The translations under genes were made by a program, and so were the position numbers. The notes under the pieces are model-generated. The model had not been told where the DNA came from. It made no database searches and saw only the letters and a program-made list of their open reading frames with translations. A DNA stretch of 64,000 bases from Corallium rubrum. Taxonomy: Eukaryota > Cnidaria > Anthozoa > Scleralcyonacea > Coralliidae. Below, one piece after another: positions 46,244-58,794 of this stretch (positions are counted from its first letter, which is position 1; every line of letters starts with the position of its first letter). The stretch spans positions 2,704,877 through 2,768,876 of the forward strand of contig OZ036002.1 in the NCBI GenBank assembly GCA_964035015.1. Reading direction: 5' to 3'.

Positions 46244-48577
46244 AGGTGGCTCCCTATAGTTTCAAAATACGCTCATTATCCAATGTTATTCACAAGTTTA
46301 AAATTTTTTTAGATAAATACTAAAGTAGACCTTACTATAGCAGAACTATCGCAGATATAAAATATCTATCAAAAAGTTCAATTATTTGCTGTTACCATGG
46401 TAATAAAGACGTTGGAACTTTGCTATATTTTCAAATATTGCATAATTGAAGCGGCATGTCTTCAGTTTCTTTCGGTAAAAAATTTTAAAATTGCTGAGAT
46501 GATAGATGCTGTTGTGGAGAATATCCATGCACAAAATCAGAGAGGGTTGTATGGACAGATTTTTCGCTATAAAAATTGTTCATTTGAAGTGTCACTAAGA
46601 CGAAATTTTCACCTATCATTTTTATTTCATCATTGTAAAGTATACCCATCTACAACCTACTGTACGAAGTCTTAACTCGAAATTCAAAAAAGAGGCGCTG
46701 CTATTGCGATTAGAAATCTTAAATTTGACGGCCGCCATTAAAATTTCCAAAGTTGCACTCTAGTGTAACTCGAGAAGGCCTTTGACGTCATTTTCCTAAC
46801 AACAACAACATCTCATGCTGTAGAATTACTGTGGCATACAAGAGGTTGTCAGTGAATGAAAAATAAAATATTCCATCATTCCGTCAACGCACACAGTTAT
46901 ACAGGATTGTAGTAATGAATGTGATTATTCTGCAGGGATTGCGCAGCAAATAACTCCAATTGACAAATCGTACGAGCAAATTGGGTTAGGTTTGTTCAGA
47001 ACACAACGCGCCGACATGCGATGATGATTCAGTTTGTTCCAATCAAATTCCAATCAGTGAAGATTTTTAGAGCGACCTTACTACAAACAAGTGTTTTTCA
47101 GGGTAGTAATGTACCTACTATTTGAAAGATTAACAAAACTTTGGAGGCAGAGCAGTCTCGAGTCCAAGTGAACCGTCAGAAAATATTAAAGCGAATATTT
47201 CTTGTCCCCTCACACCATAGTAAGTTCCACCTTACTTTTATTTATAGATTATAAAATATATCATGTAAGTAAAGCAAACGACAATGAAGGTTGAATTTGA
47301 TGTATAATTGTATATATAAAATACATGTATGTACTAACAATTCATTTAGTATTTTAATTAATACTTAAAAGAAATGCTATTAGATGTTACAAAATAGATA
47401 GCACATAAACAAACTCAATAAATATACAGTCTGATTTGCAAAACAACAAAGCGTAAATACTAATTTAAATATTCAGCGGTAGAAAACCTAAGAAATTTAA
47501 CCAAAACAATTTTACAAGCTGAAGCAGTTCAGTACATTATTGATGCGCCAGCTTTGTGAGCCACATCAAATTATATATACTGAGGCCAACTAGTTTTCTA
47601 ACTTTTTCTTTTCTGTCACTGTATAATTTCCAACATGAGAAAAATGCTCTCAAACTTTGAATTTCTATGTGCCAGCAGCGTCTACAGCGACATTCTTCGG
47701 ACTTCACCATCTGGCATCAAATACAAGCTAATCAGCTAGAGGCCTAGAGCCACATTCATACCACATAAAGATACAAACGAGCGCATCGTGAAAAACTTCT
47801 TCCTGTCTCTAGCAGACTAATGCTGTCTTTTTCAAGAAGAAACCACGACGTCAGAATTGAAATGTTGCAGCTATATAGAAAATTCATTGTACTTTTCTTC
47901 GGCAATATCTTGTTCGTATTGGGCGATTATCGATCTCGTCAGCCGAAGCAATACAGTCATCGTTCTGGCAAATTCCGAAACCAGATTTGTCAAAATGGGC
48001 TACCAATACTCCTCCAAACATACATTGGATGATTCCGTTTCAATCCATAGTTAGAACAACAACTAAATGATGATGAATTCGACATTTTTGTTGTCAAATT
48101 ATATGCGCTCTCGTTGTTTCTTCCTTAGTCACGCAAGTTTGGTTAAGAAAATGACGTCACAACCCTTCTCAGGTATCAATATTCACCGTATGCAATTTTC
48201 AGCATTTCAAACGTTTATAACTTTAAACCTATTGGTTTATATCGGTTCAAATTTTGTACACGGGGTATTTATATCCCAATAAAGTTCGTCGAAGTTAAAT
48301 TTTGGCAAAATTTTATGGTCGATTTTTCGTCTTAGTGACACTTTAAAAAAGTTCTGTCTTATGAAAATTTTTTTAAATTATATATACTTTAGAACTTTTT
48401 ATAAACTACTTATTTACAAAATTTTAGCAAAATTCACCGAAGAAAACGTCTACAAGTCTAACATCCATGTCGACGCGGTCATAGAATTTCGAATCGACAA
48501 GATCGCTATTTACGCATACGTAGCCATACTATTTCTAGTCACCAGTCCCCTATTGAAATTACCGTAGGGAGCCACCT
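46244..48577. mobile_element. Degraded 2.3-kb element with AGGTGGCTCCCTA ends
   Basis: AGGTGGCTCCCTATAGT at the left and AGGTGGCTCCCTACGGT (minus strand) at the right are inverted. A second inverted pair, AGTGTCACTAAGACGAAA, lies at 46587-46606 and about 48333-48352. The interior has only short ORFs (47820-48282) without motifs. Target duplication not identified. It ends about 140 bp upstream of the KDZ gene start. Confidence 0.6.
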
Positions 48578-48715
48578 CAATCAACACAGTCTCAGCCTTA
48601 AATAGATGAATATAATCATTTGACAAAAAACGGCAAATAGATGATTATGATCTATCCAGGGGAAACTCATAACTACAAAAAATTGTCATGATCTGCGCAT
48701 TCTTGAAAAGTCAAA

Positions 48716-51700
48716 ATGGCTGAGAAACCTAAACGTAAGCATATTTATACTCAATATATCATTGTCTATATTTGTTTGTTATGTCTGTGTAACTGCTTTT
48801 TGACAAACACATCTTACGTTGTCACGCGCTGTTATGTTAAAATTACTGAAAATAACTTTATTTCAGCTTGTAAAAGAAGAAAATCCGATACACTTGAGGC
48901 AGCTGTGAATGCAGGATTGGCTCTTATAGCCAGCCAAAACAAGCCAAAAAAACAGCGTAAACCGTCGCATTTTCATTTTGTTAAAGTTGGGACAGAAAGC
49001 CGGGAAACGCACACACCATACAGACCACGTTCCAAAGCATCCAAAGGTGTGTATTGTGCTGACAGTAATAAATATGATTAAATAAATTACTTGCCATTCT
49101 GTTGTACATACATGTACAGCACTAAAATGGAAACATTAATCTCTGATAAACCAAAAAGATATATTATATCTACAACCAGTACTTTAAATATCTTTGCCTC
49201 TCTAGATGATTTGCAACAACACAAAGCAGTTGGACATAATGATCAAGATATTGAATTGCATGAAGACTGTGAGCCTCAAATAGACATTGACATTGGTATG
49301 TATGTATGTATGGTTAAATTACACAATAATAGTGTATACATGTATGCACTTGTTGATTTTCTAACAATATTATAAGGTACAGCTACAGTAACTGCATAAC
49401 ATCTCATTTATTTAATATTAAAAGTTAATTACAAGATGTCACACATTATATCTTTACTGTAGATGCTGAACTGGAGAACATGATTTCTGAATGCAGTGAC
49501 CAGTCTGCTTTACAAAGTAAACAAAATATAAAAACATGGTCTGACCGTATGTCAGAACTTAACACAACATGGGAAGAATACAGATCTAAAATGTTTGAAA
49601 TCATGGTTGGACTTGAATTTATTCCTGAAGATTCTCTTTGCTCCATCTGTTTTAATCAGCCAGCTATCATCAGATGTCATCAGTGTGGTAACACTCAGAT
49701 GCTGTGCCATCAATGTGACAGGACTCATCACAGCCATAAACCTTTTCATGACAGACAAGCATGGTTTGAAAAGCATTTTAGGCCTATTCAATCATCACAG
49801 GCTATAGATGAGGATGGACAAATGATTGAAGTGGGTATGTTGTGGGAGTCATTTATTCTCTATTTCAGCTCACTTTTCAGTGCACAGTTTGGAAGTCTTG
49901 TTGCCAAGTTTCCAATTTTATAATCATGCATTTCCAAATTTTGAATTATTAATGTTTGATTATAATTTGATGTTTGGCAGTAAACTTTCAAACGATGATG
50001 CACTGAGAGGTCAAATGAACCTGACAATAAAACTACATACATGTATATGTGTGAGAATTAAGCAATTGTTTTGCACATTTGTGCATGTGTAGAAATATAA
50101 TACAGTAGACTGATATACTGTAAATTATTCTGTATATTACATGTATATTTGACATACAAATACTGTACATGTATAGTTGAATGGGAAAGAAGGTCAGTAT
50201 GTATTCAATTCAATTTAATATAATTATATTTGAGTGACACAATTATTTGGCAGGATTGAGTCCTGTCTATTAATTTCTAAACATGAATAGTTCCCAAATT
50301 AGAACACAGTTACCCATAATTTTGTCTACTGGATTTCTAATTTGGAATACATTCCAAGAACGGAAAGAACACACCTCAACGCAATGCAGAGAGCAGAAGT
50401 GAAGGAAAGTGGACATTGTGGCTCTATATTCTCCTATTTTGTTGCTTTTGATTGCAACCCTATTTTATTTACTTATTATAGACTGCTATATTTCTTTCCC
50501 TACCATGAAGAAAACATGTTGTGGCTGTGGTAATATCAGCACGTTTGATTCATTTCCAAAAACAGAAATGGCAACTGTTTTTACCTCACAAGGTACAGTA
50601 TTAACAGTACTGTATATATAAAGTATTATTTAATATATGAAATGAAATTACTGTGGCATATTTACATGCACGTAGTGGGGTGGAAATTTGATAGGGAGTA
50701 AAGTAATTACAGTGCATTGCACATTTTCTCATTTTTTGATAATTCATTAATTCTTTACTTTGTTTATTTCAGGACGTTTTGAAGTTAACAATACCACATT
50801 TAAATGCAGTACTTGTTCATATTTGTCACCAATAACTCTGGCAGATGTACTACGTAATGGATACTGGCCAGCAAGTCCAAGTAGTCTTACTACACTGTTT
50901 GCACAAGACTTGTTTTTGCTGTGGGATACACTTCAGAAACGGATGCCTGGATGCTCTGAAAGCAGTTTTGTTAGGTCACTTGAGGATCTCTCTCTTGCAA
51001 ATGGCAGGGTATGTTTTAGGCTTATCAGAAATATATGTCATTAAACTGTGTTGTATTGCATGTTATTTAATATATAATTTAATAATATATTCTAATACTG
51101 TATCTTTATACAGTAGACCTTATTTAAAAATGGCCACCAAATTAAAATTCTTTTATATACATATAAATTAGCCCTTATGAACTCGTTTTAATTCATGTGT
51201 GAAATGCAAAAGAATTTTTACTTTAAAACGAGGTCATAAGGGCTATATTTATATGCACATAAAAGAATTCTAATTCGGCGGCCATTTATGAATAAGGTCT
51301 ATACAAGGAATGATTAAGTAATGGGTACTGTACACAGTCTTTTTATAAAGTAAATGGTTTGAACCTCTGGATTAGTACATGTCAATGTGAAAATTGGTCA
51401 TCTAGGTGTAGTCTAGCTTGAGAAAGGCTGTTGTTGATGTTAGTGACTGACATTTTGATGGCCTCAGTGGTGGTTATCTTCAGAGTCAAGTGACATGTTT
51501 CTGCCAGGTTCATCTGTATTTATGTCTGTGGTTCAATATATGTCATGAATCATGATTGTGGTATGTGTGGTATGACTGGTATCTGTGGTGTGTGTTGTGG
51601 GGGAGGTGGATGTTGTTCGTGAGTGGTGCTGTTGGTATTTGTTTACGTTGTTGGGAATAAAAAACAACAGCAAAACATCAGGCACTAACATCAACAACAG

Positions 51701-54700
51701 TCTTTCTCAAGACTACACTAGCCTAGATGCTCACTTTTCACAAACATGTAGTTTTTTATGGTACATTATCTCTTATGCACTCAAGTTCTGTATTTTAAGA
51801 ACACTTCTAACACCATGCACAACAGTAACATTTTCAATATTGTTTACATGTAAATATGTAGATTGGTAGAGTCAATCCTCGAACTTTCACCAAAGCATTT
51901 CGGGAGTGGAAGTATTGTAAGTACGAGTTAGACAGAGTGCAATCAAAAGAATGGCTTAATTGCCCCAGTTGCAGTATTGGTCAACATTCCTGTCATGTTG
52001 ATGGCAACATGAAATTGTACCGATATAAAAGATCAGGGAGGTAATTTTAGTTCAGTATACATTTTTTTCAGTACTGACAATCAATAGACCTTTTCTGTAA
52101 TGTGCCAGTGACATATTTGTTGATTTTTATTGTCAACTGTTAATACTAGTTCTATTTGACTCTGTACATACTGTTTTCTTACAGGTATGTTTTCTCTTGG
52201 GGCTATATGTTAGGCCTTTGAAAGTAATATTTTGTAAGTGCAGTTGACTTTAATGAGCAATTAACAATATAACTTACTCATTTTGTTTTTTTGTATAGTA
52301 AACAAGTTGAGTCATATTATGGAGATGTTTTTGTTGCATCAAATAATGATGTAGATAATCATCTTGGGGAAATTTACACACATGCACATATCCAGGTATG
52401 TGAGTCAATACCATTCAGTTCTGTTTCACAATCTGTGAAGTGATTTTTAAGACATGGTTCTGTACATATTGGACTGAGTTATATAGTGTACCCTGCTTTT
52501 TCTTGAATTGAATTGAATTGAATTGAATTGAATTGAATTGAATTGAGTGGAATTGTATTTTGAAGTCAGTTATTTAATTTTATATAGAACTTTACTGATA
52601 ATGGAAAGTGTGGGGAAACCAACTGGCGAGCTGCTGGAAACAAAACCAAACGTAAATCTCATCTAGATGAAACAGGATTGGAGATTGCTGGTTGTCGCCA
52701 TGGTCTTGCCCAGTGTGCTGTTAATATGTTTAAAGGAGAAATATATGGTTATGCTAATTTTATCCGTGTCAACATGATGATACCAAATAATGTGGAGTTT
52801 ATGTGGGAGGATATCATCTGCAAGTATTGGAAGTGGGCCAAGAACATTCCCAATAACAACATGGAGCAAGAAAGCATGAAGCCTGCTTTGTCTGTAATGC
52901 ATGCAAAAGCACACAACTGGTCATGTCAGGTATTTATTTTCTAGTAAATCTAAAATATTGTAAAGGAAATCTAATTTAGCTTTTACCAGAGGGTATTATT
53001 TATTTATTTGTGGCTATTGGTTGATTGGTTAATTATATTTAAGCGATGTTTGCGAGGTTCTTGTTCAATGTCAGTGCGTTTACCTTTTTGACAAACGTTC
53101 TGTTTTAAACACTATAGGTTTTGTGGGGTGGGAGATGGCAAGAAGGTGCTGCGTGCTCTACGGGAGAGGAAGTGGAACAAATAAATAGTTATCTTTCAAG
53201 GTTATCCAATACTACGAAGTACATGTTACCTGAATGTAAGTACGTTATGGTAGTACGTTATGTTTAACAGGAATATTAAAGACCAACATAGAATACGAAA
53301 CAATGGCATAGTATTAAAACTTTAATGGCATCTTTTAATACTATGCCATTGTTTCGTATTCTACAGTATGTTGGGCTTTAATATCCCTGTTAAAATATCA
53401 GAATATACAGTATTTTCAGATACTGTGCTTGAATCATTAAATCTTTGAGTTTGGACGTCACAATTTGATTAGATTTTATTAACTTTACCATATAAAAAGA
53501 AGATCGAAAGCCCTGTTTATCTTAAAACATGATGGCGCAATATACAACATTATTATTTCCTCACAAATAATCGTCCAATCAAATGTCTACATTAGCATCA
53601 CGTGCCAGCCCAATATTTTACGATGTAGGGCAACTACATATTGAGCACATATTGAGTAGCCACCTTTAGACAGGTGCACAAGGTATATTTACTTGTCAAT
53701 CGCACGATTATTTGTTTGGTATAATAAAACACCTATTGGATTCATCTTCGCCCAATATGGAAAATATTTAAGTCTCGAATTTTAATATTAGGCTCGACCT
53801 TCGGTCTCGCCCAATATTGAATTATCGACTTAAATATTTTGCCATGTTGGGCTTAGATGAATCCAATAAGTTATAATACAATACATCGTTAAAAACAAGT
53901 ATTGGTGCGCATAAATGTAGTGTATGTGCACAGTTAGACGGTAGACATTCGTCAAACTCAAGTACTCAGTAAATGTTTCTTATTTTCCGAGCCTCAATAG
54001 CTCAGTGGTTAGAGCGTCTAGTAACTGGTCATTAGAAGGTTGCAGGTTCGATTCCTGCTTGGGGCTTAGAAACATTTTTGGAGAACTGTATTTGAGGTTG
54101 ACCAACGGTCAAAAGGATGTGATTTTGAGGGGTTTTTTTGGAAATCGTTTTGAAATTGAACTTCTCCTTCTAAATTATATTATTTACGATTGTGATTGTA
54201 TGCATGTTGTGATTAACATTTGTTGTAGCACGTGAAGAGTTGATAACTGAATATGCAATAGCATGGAACAAAAAGAAAATAGTATCTTTGGCCGAAGCTC
54301 TTTGTAAGAGATACGCGAAGGTTTGTTTTATGTTTCTGTTCTTGATACAATTAATTTTCCCAAACACACATTACATACATAAACTTCTAAGAAGTTATAT
54401 TAATACGTTTTGTGGCCCGTTCTTTTTGTCATCGGTGGTTAGAACGTAAGAATAATATATTTTTATATTTTAAATATAAGTTTCTTTTCCGAGTCGAGCT
54501 ATGTTTTCTGGTAATTTCTCTGTAATTTCCCAAACCAACTAACAACATGCGTTCTTCTTAATTTTGAATTGTGCTTATGACAAATTTAACTGTATTTCGT
54601 TCAGACGTTTAAAGCACTCGATAGTACAACCTTAGAATTGGACGAGATGCTTCGTGGAGTAAATCTTACCAGGAATGATGTTGATGCTGTGCAATGGAAG

Positions 54701-57330
54701 AATGATGTTCAAACTGTTGCAAAAGGTTAATATATCTATGCATAACACCAAAAAGGGTTTTCTCTCATTTGTATAACGTGCTACTAAGCACTTCAACAAA
54801 GGTCTTATCTGCGTTGTGTGAATGTTGTATTTAAGACTATAATTCTTTAGCTTATTATATACTTGCCTGTTTTATTGCTTTTAGAATTGGAAAGTCATTC
54901 ATCTTCCAGCATTAGCGATGAAGAAGAGGTTTACTTGCTTACTGCCGAATTAAATTCCAATACATGCCAATTACCAACCTTGGTGGAGACGGCTGATGGA
55001 ACTTTGGAAAAAGAATACTTTAATGTTCTTAGTAAGAAAGTCATAAGGAAATATACAACTGCAGAAGAGAAACAAAAACGCTTAGAATTTTTAATGAAAA
55101 AACTTGGCGTCGAAACACGTTTGTTATTGGATAAAGGACAAGATTCGTTTTTATGCCGAGCATTGAAAGCAATCCAGAATGAACTGGAAATGTTGTCATT
55201 TGGAATGTACCAAAGGAAAACTAGTATTAACAAACTGGCTGGTATGTTTCACTTATTCGAGAGTGTATATAGCAAAACAAAGATGTTGTGAACTGCCGAG
55301 ATCAAATCATCAATAATGAAATATTGACATTTCGAAAGAAGCCCTTCGTTACAGTAAGACTTAATCGGTTCCAGTAGAAACGTCAATATGTTGTTACTGA
55401 ACACCTCGGAAGGTCACCACTTTTTCGTTTGTTATATGTACTCTATAGTTCTATTTCAGAATGCTTGCAGACATAATTGTATTATGTACGCGCCTGCACA
55501 TGCATGCATGGATATAATTTTTATACATAAATCTATCTTGTTTTAGCTTCTTCAAAGATGAGGGCAAAACTAAGAAAGAAGATGTCGGTGGATCAAACGA
55601 AAATAAACAAACGCATTGACCTGCATAACGCTGTGCAGTTTGCGCTTTACGGAGAAGAGAAGATGCCGCTCGACGAATCTTGTTTGGTTGATGAAATGTT
55701 TCCGTGGACAGTTAATGGTATATGATTATACTGAGTTTTGTTATTCAACAAAACTAGCAAGTATGCATGCCCACAATGACTTACAATTTATTTACAGGGT
55801 CTGTTAATATATATTGTACACTTATTGCATTCATCTAAAAAAATATCTTATTTGATTATTCAATATTGAAACTAAACCCAGTTCCAAAGGCCAGCGCTCC
55901 GTAAATCCCAAAGAGTTTGAATGCCCATCAATTCATCCAACAGTTATATAAAGCGCTTGGGTAGTTAAAGATAAAGGCACTCGGTTATTTACATGCTTTG
56001 CTCGTATTCGTTTAGTTTTCTACATGTAAATGCAAAATACCTCCGGTTATATAACTGGCAAAATGTATCTTAATTTAAACTACACAATTCTAGATTTATC
56101 TGTGAGACTCAAGTGCAAGATAGTGGACAAATTTGAAAATATGAAGCGACATGAAGAAGAATTGGCACTGGTTAAAAAGGAAATGATACAATATTTGAAA
56201 TTTTACAAGGATACAGTTATTCCTAAATTGAAATCTGAAATTAGAGATCTTGAAGATTATGTCAAAAGAGGTTAGTTTATACACGCGATATATATGTTAA
56301 GGCGGCTCGACCCTCTAAATCACAAGAAATTATCGTTTCCCTCCATAAAAAGTTTTACGCGGGGCTCAGGAGCTTCATTTTAGTTCGTTGCATAGCTCTT
56401 GTGGTGGTCTTGGTATTTGAAAAGTTTTATATCCCCAAAGTTTACCTAAGTGAAGAAATCCTGTTTCCAACTTGATTTGCATAAAATCTGTCGCTTACCA
56501 CAAACACAATTTCTCTAGTTACGCAAGCGCTATAAGTATAAATCTTTTCATTTATCACGACCACCACTAGAGCTATGCAAAATATACTGTAGTTCTTCCT
56601 TTCAATATAAAGTTTTACATTGGTCGTCTTGACATTAATTCCTTCTTAAAGGGTCTTCAATATTACATTATTGCGATTGCGTATTTAACTCTTTCTTGTA
56701 CAAAGTAGTCTTTAGTGTTTCATTATGACTAACGCCAGACGATTTTGTTTACCTCTACGGAAACTCTTGGACGGGAATGAATTAAACTAATTTTAATAAA
56801 ATATTTTATGTAGAAACATCATCATCACACATGGATAGTTGGACAACGTCCTATGACCCAAATACCAAGGTACTGCACTATACAATACATAGCCACTATT
56901 GTATGCTGTGCATGTTATTCGTTTTCGTACTTTGTGTTAATTGTTTACAGACATATATGTACAATTAATGTTTATTTTATCCATTTCTAACAAAAATTTT
57001 TACTGTGTTCTGTAGGAAATTAGGTATGTTACATCTGTGAATAGACCCAAGAAGATTGTGATGGGTGAGATCGCTTTACGATGGAAAGGAGTTGACTTTG
57101 CCAAGCAACAACTTAACCTTGGCATAAAAAAATTCTCTCGTGCACATGCTGGTGATTTTAGCATGTTCCTTGCTAACGATAGCGAAGACGACGAGTCATT
57201 AAACGAAGGTTCTATTTATGATTCAGAAGAAGAAATCATCGACGATGATGTTATTGACCAGATACTTGAAAATCAGAATAATGATGTGCTTGTTAATTGG
57301 AGTGAGGGAGATTGTGAGAGTAATGATTAA
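48716..57330 (+). CDS. KDZ-superfamily transposase, 17 exons, about 1010 aa
   Basis: Exons: 48716-48734, 48867-49046, 49206-49295, 49463-49834, 50482-50592, 50773-51008, 51862-52040, 52299-52395, 52588-52929, 53118-53235, 54229-54320, 54605-54725, 54885-55241, 55547-55717, 56094-56270, 56814-56869, 57016-57330. All introns are GT..AG and phases agree, giving 3033 nt with no stop. An N-terminal basic region precedes a cysteine cluster at about 156-190 (CSICFNQPAIIRCHQC, CHQC), then more CxxC pairs (CCGCGN, CSTCSYL, CPSC): the CxC-type cluster that precedes KDZ cores. Candidate catalytic acids are D455 (LDETG, followed by GCRHG), D503 (WEDIICKYW) and E562 (TGEEVEQINS), with HAKAHNWSCQ between the last two. 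The C-terminal 430 residues are helical and charged, with an acidic tail. No terminal inverted repeats were found around it, so domesticated gene versus mobile element is open. Confidence 0.88.
51109..51306. mobile_element. Hairpin MITE in KDZ intron 6
   Basis: The arms TAGACCTTATTTAAAAATGG and its near-complement (CCATTTATGAATAAGGTCTA) pair along almost the whole 198 bp (AGCCCTTATGA, AAAAGAATT). Confidence 0.75.
51389..51733. mobile_element. Second foldback in KDZ intron 6
   Basis: GTGTAGTCTAGCTTGAGAAA and GCTGTTGTTGATGTTAGTG pair with CACTAACATCAACAACAG and TTTCTCAAGACTACACTAGC. The centre is TG-rich. Confidence 0.7.
52506..52547 (+). repeat. (AATTG)n in KDZ intron 8
   Basis: Eight pentanucleotide units lie about 40 bp upstream of the exon carrying the first catalytic motif. 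Confidence 0.9.
53264..53393. mobile_element. 130-bp hairpin MITE in KDZ intron 10
   Basis: TTAACAGGAATATTAAAG pairs with CTTTAATATCCCTGTTAA. The inner arms, from AGAATACGAAACAATGGCAT to its complement, are perfect. Confidence 0.8.
53991..54065 (+). tRNA. tRNA-Thr-like copy in KDZ intron 10
   Basis: The acceptor stem GCCTCAA/TTGGGGC forms seven pairs (one G-T). The D arm GCTCAGTGGTTAGAGC and T arm GCAGGTTCGATTCCTGC are canonical. The anticodon arm TCTAGTAACTGGTCATTAGA has a 10-base loop; without three extra bases it would be TCTAA-CTGGTCA-TTAGA with anticodon GGT (Thr). It is flanked by the inverted words AAATGTTTCT and AGAAACATTT. It is probably a tRNA pseudogene or SINE head rather than a working tRNA. 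Confidence 0.55.
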
Positions 57331-57424
57331 AGTGGAAAAACAAATTAAAATGAGAATGTGCTATAAATGTGAATAAATTTAGAGTGAAAACGAAAAAGTA
57401 ATGCTGATTCTAATTGGTCATCTA

Positions 57425-57571
57425 CAGTAAAAACGTACCCGCGCTAACAAGAACCTACATTTTACCAAATCAGCCTGGGATAGGTTCTTATATTCTTATA
57501 TATTCTTAAATAAATTTTTAATTTCAGCCTGGGTTCTATAGTTGATGCTTCTTGTTAGTGGGTTTTTACTG
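57425..57571. mobile_element. 147-bp MITE, TA-flanked, just 3' of the KDZ gene
   Basis: CAGTAAAAACGTACCCGCGC and its counterpart GTGGGTTTTTACTG are inverted, with AACAAGAA inside both. TA flanks both sides (57423-57424, 57572-57573). The inner words CAGCCTGGGATAGG and CAGCCTGGGTTC are direct, not inverted. Confidence 0.75.
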
Positions 57572-58047
57572 TATGTATTACAGTCGATTTCAGGACTGGT
57601 TAATTTTCACTGAAAACTTGAAACCTACTGTAAATTATTATATGTATCTTTCAGTTTATATGGCCATATATCTACAATAACATTAACTACTTTTACGTCT
57701 ACGTTTCGCGTATATGTCTACATCTACATTAAAATCTACTTATTTGATTTCCACAATGATTAAAAATGCAACTGCGACAGTGAATTAAAAAAGTGGTTGT
57801 TTCAACCAGTCAGTCTTTCCTACAAGCAGTCGGCCCCAACAATTTTTTTCTACTATTGTTAAAGCGCAATAATTTTGGAAGAGAATGACAGATGTAATTG
57901 TCCCTGCGGCAGGCTAATAATTCAGCAGATATCTATTACTTTTATAATGGCAAAAGGCAAGCCGGAATTAACTCGACATGGCCGAAGAACGATAAAGATT
58001 ATCAAGATGATCTGATCTATTTTCAAATCATTTGACGTTAACGTAAG

Positions 58048-58049
58048 TA

Positions 58050-58119
<70 letters not shown>

Positions 58120-58338
58120 ACACAAGTTACTTCATCGAATTTTTAATCACTACAGATTAAAGTGTGGCAAGTTCAACACTTGCCATACGAAACAGATCTG
58201 TAGTGATTAAAAATTCGATGAAGTAACTTGTGTTTTCATCTTGTGTTATACCGCTCTGCGTACGCATTGAGCACTCTATCTGTATTATTTTGTATGCGCT
58301 AGTTTATGTCTTAACGACAGTCTCTATCGCTAAATTTA

Positions 58339-58413
<75 letters not shown>
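58048..58413. repeat. Perfect hairpin MITE bracketed by (TA)n tracts
   Basis: A 122-bp hairpin (58116-58237; arms GAAAACACAAGTTACTTCAT and complement, centre GGCAAGTTCAACACTTGCC) directly follows a (TA)n run (58048-58115). Another (TA)n run lies at 58341-58413. From memory this hairpin is widespread in anthozoan genomes. Confidence 0.8.
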
Positions 58414-58416
<3 letters not shown>

Positions 58417-58794
58417 ATATTCGTAGGTATTTATTTAGACAGTAACTAGGAAATATATAAGACAAAAGCTAGATTGTGTAACGCAGGATCACTAGAAGTA
58501 GCAAGCGAGAAGTGAATGCCAATCTAGAATCCTATGACAACGGACATTAATGCTGGACCAATTTTGAGCTGAACGTTATATTGTCATTGGAGACTGGAGA
58601 GACCAGACAACGGCAGACAAGCATATCAAAGTAATACATTTTTGCGGTTGTCCGGTTTGCCCCAGTCCTTTCACGAAATGACGCCTTCAACTCAATATTG
58701 GGCAATTGTCCAACATTCTGGGGCCGCTAGTATCTGATGGCATAGTAGAAACTTAGGTTGAGTGCTGGCACATAATGATCCTACGATTATCTTA

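Noticed and set aside
46397..46675. 92-codon ORF in the AGGTGGCTCCCTA-ended element
   Set aside because: It overlaps the subterminal inverted repeat and has no recognisable domain; likely chance.
54863..55291. Stand-alone gene of 142 codons
   Set aside because: It is exon 13 of the KDZ gene (54885-55241), with intron sequence at both ends of the raw ORF.
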